Positions 9,572-17,094 of a stretch of 64,000 nucleotides of DNA are shown here, piece after piece. The notes below the pieces were generated by a model that saw only the letters and a program-made list of their open reading frames with translations, was not told the origin of the DNA and ran no database searches. The stretch is from Agarilytica rhodophyticola (GTDB lineage Bacteria; Pseudomonadota; Gammaproteobacteria; Pseudomonadales; Cellvibrionaceae), in NCBI RefSeq assembly GCF_002157225.2, contig NZ_CP020038.1:4432501-4496500 (forward strand), read 5' to 3'. Positions within the stretch are counted from its first letter, which is position 1, and each line of letters opens with the position of its first letter. Made by a program: the position numbers and the translations under genes.

Positions 9572-10894
9572 ATGAAAATATATCGCTTGATAATTACCAG
9601 CATAATGGCACTTAGTTTTTCTAATATGTCATACTCAGAAGACTGGGATGGGATACCAGTACCCGTAGATTTAGATAATGGAGAATCATGGGAGCTTCAA
9701 ACTATCTCGGAGAGTTTCAATTACACAGCAGGCCCTACGGACAAGCCTGAAGAATTTACCAAGAAATGGGTAGACTCATTTATTAACCCATGGTTAGGAC
9801 CCGGCTTATCAGAGTTCAATTCGGGCCATTCTTTTGTCACTGGTGGAGCACTAGGAATAGCAGCCAACAGAAAAGAAGGCACCGATAAAGTTTACACCGG
9901 TGTTATCTCTTCAAAAGAAACATTTACCTACCCCCTATATATCGAGGCAATGGCAAAGGTTAGTAATTTAGTATTAGCTTCGAATGTATGGATGCTAAGT
10001 GCTGACTCCACGGAAGAAATCGACATAATGGAAGCATATGGAAGTGATCGTCCGGGTCAAGAATGGTTTGCGCACCGCATGCACTTAAGCCACCATGTTT
10101 TTATTCGTGATCCTTTTCAGGATTATCAACCGACAGATGAAGGAAGTTGGTATTTCATGGAAACGCCCTGGCGCTATGACTTTCACCGTATAGGTGTGTA
10201 TTGGAGAGATCCATGGCACCTTGAATATTATATTGATGGTGAATTAGTTCGTACTGTCTCCGGAGAAGCAATTATTGATCCTGAAGGCTACACAAATGGT
10301 ACGGGACTAAGTAAGCCAATGCATATTATTATTAATACAGAAGATCAAGACTGGCGCTCAGACGCAGGTATTACTCCTACCGATGAAGAACTGGCAGATG
10401 ATGATAAAAGTATTGTTTGGATAGATTGGTTGCGTGTTTACAAACCCTCAAATGATGGTAGTAGTCCCACACCACCAGATGGAAAAATATCACTTGAAGT
10501 TCGTAGTAGTAAGAAATGTGTGGATTTAAAAGAAGGCTCATCTTTAAATGGAGCCAATATACAACAATGGGCATGCGGAGAAAATAATAACAATCAGGAT
10601 TTTGAATTCGTTTCTAAAGCCGACGATTGGTATGAAATAAAAACTAAACACAACAAATGTGTTGGCGTTAAAGATGCTTCTAATGCTAACGGAGCTAACA
10701 TTCAACAATGGGAATGCTTTGAAGGTGGAAATTTACAATTTAAACCCATAAAGAAACAAGGTGATTGGTTTGAGTTACGTGCAAGACACAGTGATAAGTG
10801 TCTTGATATAGAAGCAAGCTCATCAACCAATGGTACCAATATACAGCAGTGGCAATGTACGGGAGGAAACAACCAATTATTTAGATTTAAATAG
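9572..10894 (+). CDS. GH16 beta-agarase with C-terminal CBM13
   Basis: A signal peptide (residues 1-22) precedes a GH16 catalytic domain of about 275 residues. The family signature is [10 protein letters not shown], with E149 as nucleophile, D151 as helper and E154 as acid/base. The flanking VWMLSADS and [12 protein letters not shown] segments resemble the GH16 agarase subfamily more than porphyranases, so an endo-beta-agarase is preferred. Residues about 308-440 form a three-repeat ricin-type CBM13. As an extracellular endo-enzyme it would produce the oligosaccharides used by GH50 and GH117. A terminator hairpin follows. Porphyran specificity cannot be excluded. Confidence 0.9.
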   Translation: MKIYRLIITSIMALSFSNMSYSEDWDGIPVPVDLDNGESWELQTISESFNYTAGPTDKPEEFTKKWVDSFINPWLGPGLSEFNSGHSFVTGGALGIAANRKEGTDKVYTGVISSKETFTYPLYIEAMAKVSNLVLASNVWMLSADSTEEIDIMEAYGSDRPGQEWFAHRMHLSHHVFIRDPFQDYQPTDEGSWYFMETPWRYDFHRIGVYWRDPWHLEYYIDGELVRTVSGEAIIDPEGYTNGTGLSKPMHIIINTEDQDWRSDAGITPTDEELADDDKSIVWIDWLRVYKPSNDGSSPTPPDGKISLEVRSSKKCVDLKEGSSLNGANIQQWACGENNNNQDFEFVSKADDWYEIKTKHNKCVGVKDASNANGANIQQWECFEGGNLQFKPIKKQGDWFELRARHSDKCLDIEASSSTNGTNIQQWQCTGGNNQLFRFK

Positions 10895-10914
10895 TATGTA
10901 GGTCTGTAAACTTC

Positions 10915-10943
10915 GCCGGCTTTTCCTATTGGCCGGCTTTTTT
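10915..10943 (+). terminator. Terminator after the GH16 gene
   Basis: Two GCCGGC arms (10915-10920 and 10932-10937) pair across an 11-nt loop and are followed by six T residues. It lies 21 bp after the GH16 stop and before the converging esterase gene. Confidence 0.8.
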
Positions 10944-10970
10944 ATTACTCAAATAGCGCGCCTATGTGAT

Positions 10971-11777
10971 CTATCCATAGTGAAGCCTGTTAAAGAAGCA
11001 CAAGGTTTTAGCAATATTAGTATGCCAATAACTCCAATTATGTCCCCCATTGTTCTTCTCAAAAATATGGGAAATACCTTCATCAGTTAATTTTTTTGAC
11101 AGATTAATATTGCTTTGAATTAAGCGGTCGGATAGGCCGCAGTCAAAACGTATCGGGGGTAAACACTCAGAGTTAGATAACAACCAGTGAATAATTGACG
11201 TTTCCATATGGTCTTGACCAATATAAACATTTATAGAGTAGTCTAAGAAATGTGCTAGATCATCTAGATTTGTTACCGCCGAGTGAGCGGATATGCCATG
11301 GATAAGATCTACGTATTTAGCACCTAAACGTAATGCACCATATCCCCCCATAGAAAGTCCACACAAGTAAATTTTTGATTTATTACTCACGTTACAGACA
11401 TTCTCTATTACTGAGGCTCTAACATCTTCAATAATCCACGCTTCATAGTTTTTGACGCCTTCAGAGGTCGCAATCGGCAAATAGGCTGATCCCGCTTTAT
11501 AACCACCATCTGAAGGCATAACCAAAATAAAATCACCTAAACCCTGGTGACGTAAACGCTCGTAGACATGGTGAACACCGCCAAGATGCATCCACACCCA
11601 TTGACTGCCATAAACACCATGGAGAAGAAAGATTATGGGTACATCACTACCCTCAGCTAGGACATTATAAATGCATACATCACTGCGGCCATCAAGAAAA
11701 GATGAATGAAGAGTATAATACATTGTATTATTAGGAGAGAACTCTGGATTAGATGCTTCGACTCTAATAACTGCCAT
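10971..11777 (-). CDS. Esterase D-like alpha/beta hydrolase, candidate S-formylglutathione hydrolase
   Basis: The 268-residue protein belongs to the putative-esterase (esterase D/PF00756) group. S142 lies in the nucleophile elbow GLSMGGYG, and D217 (CGLSD) and H246 (GGHNW) complete a likely triad. There is no signal peptide, so it is cytoplasmic. Its start lies 18 bp after the stop of the upstream alcohol dehydrogenase gene, and a GGAAACC site precedes the ATG. Esterase D members hydrolyse S-formylglutathione, and with the adjacent class III-like dehydrogenase it could finish the oxidation of the formaldehyde released by the P450 system. That role is inferred; other acyl esterase activities fit the sequence equally well. 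Confidence 0.8.
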   Translation of the reverse strand: MAVIRVEASNPEFSPNNTMYYTLHSSFLDGRSDVCIYNVLAEGSDVPIIFLLHGVYGSQWVWMHLGGVHHVYERLRHQGLGDFILVMPSDGGYKAGSAYLPIATSEGVKNYEAWIIEDVRASVIENVCNVSNKSKIYLCGLSMGGYGALRLGAKYVDLIHGISAHSAVTNLDDLAHFLDYSINVYIGQDHMETSIIHWLLSNSECLPPIRFDCGLSDRLIQSNINLSKKLTDEGISHIFEKNNGGHNWSYWHTNIAKTLCFFNRLHYG

Positions 11778-11795
11778 TTTTTTGGTTTCCTATTT

Positions 11796-12914
11796 CTATT
11801 CACTGGCTTCATTAAAAACGACAACAGCTTTCGCTACTTTGCCTTCTAGCATATCGGAAAACCCTTGATTTAATTCATCTAAGGTGTAGGTTTTTGTAAC
11901 GAGTTCATCTAGTTTGAGTCTACCTTGTTGGTATAAAGATAGTATTTTTCTAAAATCAACTTCAGGTTTACATTGGCCATATAGCGGATTAATGTAATAC
12001 TTATCCCATTCGAACAAGGAACAATCAAAATTAATTGTTTGTTCAATACCACTTACCTGAACAGCTATACCTGCGTTACGAATTAAAGCCAAAGGTACTG
12101 CCCCTAGTGTTGGCACGGCAGTGCATTCAAAAGCATAATCAGCCCCGATATTATTAGTAATCTGTTTAACTTGTGATATCGCCTGAATTAAGCCTGCATC
12201 TTTTTTATCTGCTAGGATGGTATGAGTAGCACCAAAAAGCTTTGCCTGCTCTAGGCGTTGCCCTTTTAAATCAATTGCTATAATTGTTGCAGCACCAGAA
12301 ATTTTAGCGGCTTGAATAACATTTAAGCCAACACCGCCGCATCCCACTACACAGATACTTGATCCTGCTTTTACATTAGCGGCATTCACAACCGAACCGT
12401 AGCCGGTCATCACACCACAACCTATAATCGATGCACTAGTATAAGGGATATCAATCGAAGACTTAACCACAGCAGCTTCTTTAACAACAGTAAATTCACA
12501 TAAAGTACCTAGATGAAAAGAACGCTCAATAGGCTTTCCGTTTAACATAGATGCACCAGGATGGGCATGTCCATTTTTACTGGAACTTATCACTGCATTA
12601 TTATTGTGACAAATGTGCAAGTTTCCATGCTGACATTGAAAACAATTACCGCAAGGAATCGCCCAATTCAGTATCACGTTGTCACCAGGCTTTACTTTAG
12701 TTACCTCTGGCCCGATATTTCTAACGATACCTGCGCCCTCATGTCCAATGATAAAAGGGTTGCGCCATGTGCGAATAGAGTCCCAGTCTGTATGACAAAT
12801 ACCAGAAGCTCTTAACTCAACTAAAATTTCATCCCCTATGGGATCACCTACTTCAATATTTTCAACACAAAAGGCACCCTTACCATCCGCAACTGCGGCT
12901 CTTGAAATAACCAT
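11796..12914 (-). CDS. Zinc-dependent alcohol dehydrogenase, probable formaldehyde-detoxifying type
   Basis: This is a 372-residue medium-chain Zn alcohol dehydrogenase. Catalytic zinc ligands are C40 (GICHTDW), H58-E59 (GHEGAG) and C166. The structural zinc site is C88, C91, C94 and C102 (CGNC to HIC). The nucleotide-binding turn is GCGGVG at 191-196. Class III members oxidise S-hydroxymethylglutathione. Dehydrogenases of this kind accompany P450 demethylases of 6-O-methyl-galactose in other marine galactan loci, where they remove formaldehyde, and the same pairing is seen here. It is the first gene of a two-gene operon with the esterase and diverges from the AraC regulator. Confidence 0.88.
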   Translation of the reverse strand: MVISRAAVADGKGAFCVENIEVGDPIGDEILVELRASGICHTDWDSIRTWRNPFIIGHEGAGIVRNIGPEVTKVKPGDNVILNWAIPCGNCFQCQHGNLHICHNNNAVISSSKNGHAHPGASMLNGKPIERSFHLGTLCEFTVVKEAAVVKSSIDIPYTSASIIGCGVMTGYGSVVNAANVKAGSSICVVGCGGVGLNVIQAAKISGAATIIAIDLKGQRLEQAKLFGATHTILADKKDAGLIQAISQVKQITNNIGADYAFECTAVPTLGAVPLALIRNAGIAVQVSGIEQTINFDCSLFEWDKYYINPLYGQCKPEVDFRKILSLYQQGRLKLDELVTKTYTLDELNQGFSDMLEGKVAKAVVVFNEASE

Positions 12915-13053
12915 ACTTTATTTCCCGTAATTATGTTGTAGAATAAATTAACAATGCTCGACGAAAGAGTAATTAAGCTAAAACTTGTTTACCTTAACTT
13001 AACGAGCTCCAATAAAAATAATATGAAAACCCATTTGAGTGCTGAGGCCGTAT

Positions 13054-13923
13054 ATGGCGCAAAAATCCAAAGTATATTGTGAACCGTTTTGTATTAAAGA
13101 CGGATATGACTTCGAAATTCACCACGTGATGTATGGTGAACACGATAATTACTCATGTTTTACGCATTTCCATGAAGTTCATGAGCTTATTTTTTTTGAA
13201 AAAGTCGAAGGGACATTTTATTATCATCAGGGTCAATCTTCGTTGCAAGACTACGATATAGTTTTTACTCCCGCTATGGAAACTCATGATTTCTCTTTAA
13301 AAAGTAAAGAAAAGTCGTGGTTTATCGTACAGTTTTCATCAAAAATACTTGAATCAGAAGGGCTTAAAAACGGAGCATCAATATTTCAAACTGGAACACA
13401 TTTTAGACTTGACAAAAAATATATTGCTCAATTGCAGCAAATTATAAAGTGGTCACATGAGAGCTTTGTCGAATCGCCCTTTTCTCATAAAAGTTTAGCG
13501 CTACTAAAGTTAGCAATTATTATACTAACTGAACACTCACAACCATTAAAAGCACATCAAGTCCATATACAAAATAAAAATTCAAATTTTGACAAAATCT
13601 ACCCTGTAGTAAACCTCTTTAGAACACAGCAGGTGGTAGACATAAGCCTTCAACAGGCTGCTGATCTTTGTAATCTTTCGGCATCATATTTCTCTCGCTT
13701 ATTTAAAAATGTATTCCGCCAACCCTTCTCTGAATATATTATTCATCATAAGCTTTATAATGCCGCACGTATACTCTCTCAAGAAAATACTTCGATCACA
13801 GAAATCAGCTACTCACTTAATTTCTCTAGCCCTTCTCATTTCATTACTTTATTTAAAAAAAAATTTGGCCAAACACCAAAAAAATATCGGACAGCAACAA
13901 ACTCATGTAACAAGGTTGACTAA
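13054..13923 (+). CDS. AraC-family transcriptional regulator
   Basis: The protein has a cupin-like sensor domain (residues about 15-140, with HFHEVHEL) and a C-terminal pair of helix-turn-helix motifs (about 190-285, LQQAADLCNLSASYFSRLFK and ITEISYSLNF). The ATG at 13054 is chosen over a GTG at 13039 because TGAGG sits 6 bp before it. The gene lies between the dehydrogenase/esterase operon and the P450 operon, so it probably responds to a galactan-derived sugar and controls these and perhaps the GH16 gene. The ligand and regulon are inferred. Confidence 0.88.
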   Translation: MAQKSKVYCEPFCIKDGYDFEIHHVMYGEHDNYSCFTHFHEVHELIFFEKVEGTFYYHQGQSSLQDYDIVFTPAMETHDFSLKSKEKSWFIVQFSSKILESEGLKNGASIFQTGTHFRLDKKYIAQLQQIIKWSHESFVESPFSHKSLALLKLAIIILTEHSQPLKAHQVHIQNKNSNFDKIYPVVNLFRTQQVVDISLQQAADLCNLSASYFSRLFKNVFRQPFSEYIIHHKLYNAARILSQENTSITEISYSLNFSSPSHFITLFKKKFGQTPKKYRTATNSCNKVD

Positions 13924-14068
13924 TTTATTAATCAGAGTTGGATCCTAAAACATCTTGGTTCGATATACCAGCAGTTCCAAGCAAATAGCATAGATCTGAT
14001 ATTTTACGTCGAAAACTGTATATTTCTTTAGTAAAAATACCTTTAAGGTAATATTTTATTCCCCCACA

Positions 14069-14078
14069 TTTGGAATGT
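14069..14078 (+). promoter_or_regulatory. TTTGGAATGT motif upstream of the P450 operon
   Basis: This is identical to 9468-9477 upstream of GH16. Downstream here is TATAGACTTTAGAAAT (from 14094), which parallels TATAGCGTTAAGAAAT downstream of the first copy, so the two promoters look related. Confidence 0.4.
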
Positions 14079-14148
14079 AACGCACACTTATTTTATAGAC
14101 TTTAGAAATTTTAGTACCTTTGTTTATCTGAGAAGAGAAATAAATTTA

Positions 14149-15300
14149 ATGAATAAGTCAGAACATATAGATCCTTTTAAAAAGGTGAGATCTGAAATAG
14201 GCCATGAAGAAATCGACGACCATGGTGATCCCGTCACGATGATACTGAGGCATAAGGACGTTAGAAAAGTTGCACACAATTGGCGCTGTTTTTCATCTGA
14301 TGCTCCTGGGCGAATACCGGTACCTTCTGAAGTTAATATTCGAACGACTCGACAGATTCCTTTTGAGGTAGACCCGCCAGATCATACACATTATCGTAGA
14401 ATTGTTGAGCCCATATTCAAACGACCGTTACATAAAGAATTTAAAGAACAACTGAAAAACCAAATAGAAGCGCTTATTAAATTTGCTACCCAAAAAAAAT
14501 CTATAGAGGTTATAAGTGAGTTTTCGTTACCCTTACAGTCTAAAGCCTTAACACTTTTATTAAATATGCCTCCAGAGGAAGCTGAGTTATGGATCGGCTG
14601 GGGGACACACGTTTTTAGGGGCGAAGGAGATACATTAGACAGAAATAAAGCCTCCATCTTATATGACTATATTGACAAACAAATGGATATAGCAATAGTC
14701 GAGCCCAGCGATAATTTTTTTTCTACATTATTAAATAGTGAATATAAAGGCAGAAAGCTTACTCGAGAAGAAGTTAAAGGCATTGCCATGCTCACATTTG
14801 CAGGAGGAAGAGATACTGTCATTAATTTAGTATCTAACACCTTGGCTTATATAGCTGAGCATCCAGATATCTTAAGAGAGATTAAAAAAGATTCTGGGCT
14901 AATACCGGTGGCTACAGAAGAGTTTATTCGATATTTCTCCCCGTTAACTCATATGGGAAGAGTCGTAAAAGAAGATTCCGAAATATGCCACCACATGGCT
15001 AGAAATAACACTAGAGTGTCACTATGTTGGGCTTCTGCAAATAGAGACGAGAACGTCTTCGAGGATGCTGATACAGTTAAAGTTAATAGAAAGATAAACC
15101 CTCATATGGCATTCGGTTTTGGCACCCATAATTGCCTGGGCGCAACTCATACTAGGCAGATTATGCAAACACTTCTATCGCTACTTACTCAACATATATC
15201 GTCCATCGTTTTTTTAAGTGGTAAAGAAAACATCGAACAATGGGGGCGATTTTCCAGGAAAGTAGGTTACAACACTCTTAACCTGGAATTTATCGGATAA
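14149..15300 (+). CDS. Cytochrome P450, probable 6-O-methyl-D-galactose demethylase (CYP236A-like)
   Basis: This is a 383-residue soluble bacterial P450. It has the I-helix motif AGGRDT (218-223), the K-helix ExxR pair (E258, R261) and the haem-binding loop FGFGTHNCLG with the ligand Cys329. Ferredoxin and ferredoxin reductase genes follow at once, giving a complete class I electron chain. In marine agar/porphyran loci such P450s remove the methyl group of 6-O-methyl-D-galactose, releasing formaldehyde. The surrounding galactanases and the dehydrogenase support that substrate, but the subfamily is assigned from memory of context rather than a search. Confidence 0.88.
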   Translation: MNKSEHIDPFKKVRSEIGHEEIDDHGDPVTMILRHKDVRKVAHNWRCFSSDAPGRIPVPSEVNIRTTRQIPFEVDPPDHTHYRRIVEPIFKRPLHKEFKEQLKNQIEALIKFATQKKSIEVISEFSLPLQSKALTLLLNMPPEEAELWIGWGTHVFRGEGDTLDRNKASILYDYIDKQMDIAIVEPSDNFFSTLLNSEYKGRKLTREEVKGIAMLTFAGGRDTVINLVSNTLAYIAEHPDILREIKKDSGLIPVATEEFIRYFSPLTHMGRVVKEDSEICHHMARNNTRVSLCWASANRDENVFEDADTVKVNRKINPHMAFGFGTHNCLGATHTRQIMQTLLSLLTQHISSIVFLSGKENIEQWGRFSRKVGYNTLNLEFIG

Positions 15301-15318
15301 TAAAATAAAGGCATAGTA

Positions 15319-15627
15319 ATGGCAAAAATAACATTTATAACTGATGAGAACCAAGAAATTACTGTTGAAGGCCACGACGGGTCTATTATGGCCTTAGCGG
15401 TTAAACATTCGATTCCCGGGATAGATGGAGATTGTGGTGGTGTTTGTTCTTGTGCTACCTGTCACGTGCAAGTATTGCCTGAATACTTTTCTAAAGTGGG
15501 AGAAGGCCAGGAAATTGAAAAAGATATGTTGGAGCTTGATGAAAAAACAACGAAATTTAGTCGCTTATGTTGCCAAATAGAAATATCAGAACAATTAGAT
15601 GGCGTGACATTTAAAATACCCAGCTAG
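15319..15627 (+). CDS. [2Fe-2S] ferredoxin, adrenodoxin type
   Basis: This 102-residue ferredoxin has the cluster ligands C39, C45 and C48 (CGGVCSCATC) plus C85 near the C-terminus (RLCCQI). That layout is typical of the adrenodoxin/putidaredoxin group that serves P450 enzymes. It is 18 bp after the P450 gene and 1 bp before the reductase gene, so it should carry electrons between the two. AAAGG precedes the ATG. Confidence 0.93.
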   Translation: MAKITFITDENQEITVEGHDGSIMALAVKHSIPGIDGDCGGVCSCATCHVQVLPEYFSKVGEGQEIEKDMLELDEKTTKFSRLCCQIEISEQLDGVTFKIPS

Positions 15628-15628
15628 A

Positions 15629-16906
15629 ATGATAGGTGATATGATATACGATACATCTCTAGATAATAAAATATGCATTATCATTGGCGCAAGTCACGCT
15701 GGTGTTAATCTAGCCTTTTACTTACGCAAAGAGGGATGGATAGGTGAAGTTATATTGTTAGAGAGTAGCGAAATAGCCCCCTATCATCGCCCTCCGCTAT
15801 CGAAGAAATATTTTTCCCCAGATGCTGCTGAAGAAATACAACTTCTTAAGCCTATCACAGCCTACGAAGAAAATAATATCAATTTACTATTGGGAAAAAA
15901 AGTAGTTTCTGTGAATAGTGAAGATAGATATGTCACTCTAGTGAATGGGACTAAATATCACTATGATTTCTTAGTTTTTTCAATAGGTGCTAGCCCTATT
16001 GTGCCACCAATTAAAGGTATAACGGAGCATCGTAGAGTTTATTCTTTGCGAAATTACGAACATGCATTCAATATTAAAAAGGCGATCAATAATATCAAAA
16101 CTAAAAGCGTGGTAGTTATAGGTGGAGGATATATCGGTCTTGAGGTCGCAGCATCTATTAGAAGTTTGGGAAAAAGTGTTACTATTTTAGAAAAAGAAAC
16201 GCATATTTTAAAGCGAGTAGCATCAGCTGAAACAGCCGCTTTCTTTCATGATCTGCATGAGCGTGGCGGAATTAATGTATTGACAAAAAAAACAGTTAAA
16301 GCAATAGAACATAAGGAAACTCTTAGTCAAGTACTTTGCACCGATGGCTCATGCTACGATGCAAATATCATAATTTTAGGGGTTGGAGTTAAGGTAGAAA
16401 ATGATTTGCCTATGCAAGCAAATTTAGATTTCGATGATGGAATTATTGTGGATAATCAGATGCGTACCAATAATCAAAATATTTTCGCCATTGGAGATTG
16501 CACCTACCACTATAATTCTTATTATAATCGTGATTTACGACTGGAGTCAGTGCAAAATGCAATTGAACAAGCTAAAACAGCGGCAAAGGCGATATGCAAC
16601 AAAACATGTAGTTATAACATCCTCCCCTGGTTCTGGTCTGATCAATTCCAAACTAAGTTACAAATAGTAGGACTATCGAAAGGGTACAATAATATAATCG
16701 TGAGAAAATCTCATAGCGACAAACTTCGGATGTCCATTTGGTATTTTAGAGATGATGAATTATTAGCTGTGGACGCAATAAATGACCCTAAAGCATATGT
16801 AATAGCAACGAAATTACTTAAAGAAAGAACACCTATAAATAAAGACTCTCTATCAAATAATTCAAAAAAATTACACATGGATACGGTAACAGAAGTCATT
16901 AGATGA
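15629..16906 (+). CDS. FAD-dependent ferredoxin reductase of the P450 system
   Basis: This 425-residue protein resembles putidaredoxin reductase. It has an N-terminal FAD-binding turn (IIGASHAGVNLA), the YHRPPLSKKY segment, an NAD-binding turn (VVIGGGYIGLEVA, about residue 165) and a second FAD motif near IFAIGDC. It would pass electrons from NAD(P)H to the ferredoxin encoded 1 bp upstream. An in-frame ATG at 15641 is preceded by AGGTGAT and may be the true start, which would shorten the protein by four residues. Confidence 0.92.
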   Translation: MIGDMIYDTSLDNKICIIIGASHAGVNLAFYLRKEGWIGEVILLESSEIAPYHRPPLSKKYFSPDAAEEIQLLKPITAYEENNINLLLGKKVVSVNSEDRYVTLVNGTKYHYDFLVFSIGASPIVPPIKGITEHRRVYSLRNYEHAFNIKKAINNIKTKSVVVIGGGYIGLEVAASIRSLGKSVTILEKETHILKRVASAETAAFFHDLHERGGINVLTKKTVKAIEHKETLSQVLCTDGSCYDANIIILGVGVKVENDLPMQANLDFDDGIIVDNQMRTNNQNIFAIGDCTYHYNSYYNRDLRLESVQNAIEQAKTAAKAICNKTCSYNILPWFWSDQFQTKLQIVGLSKGYNNIIVRKSHSDKLRMSIWYFRDDELLAVDAINDPKAYVIATKLLKERTPINKDSLSNNSKKLHMDTVTEVIR

Positions 16907-16984
16907 GTTGACTAAAATTTTGCCGATGAAACCTATACATTACCGTCATTAGATTAATATTTATTTTTTATTCACAACAAAATA

Positions 16985-17017
16985 AAGAAAGGCCATGATA
17001 TAAACATGGCCTTTCTT
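16985..17017. terminator. Bidirectional terminator after the P450 operon
   Basis: Arms AAGAAAGGCCATG (16985-16997) and CATGGCCTTTCTT (17005-17017) form a perfect 13-bp stem with a 7-nt loop between two converging genes. The A- and T-rich stem ends suit termination in both directions. Confidence 0.85.
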
Positions 17018-17094
17018 ATCGTTAAAAAAGTATATTATTAGAAATAGTGATATTTTTTGATTAAATTATATTTATCTCTAAAATTAATTCTTTA

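Noticed and set aside
9572-10894. GH16 enzyme as a beta-porphyranase
   Set aside because: Catalytic-region wording fits GH16 agarases better, though porphyranase activity is not ruled out.
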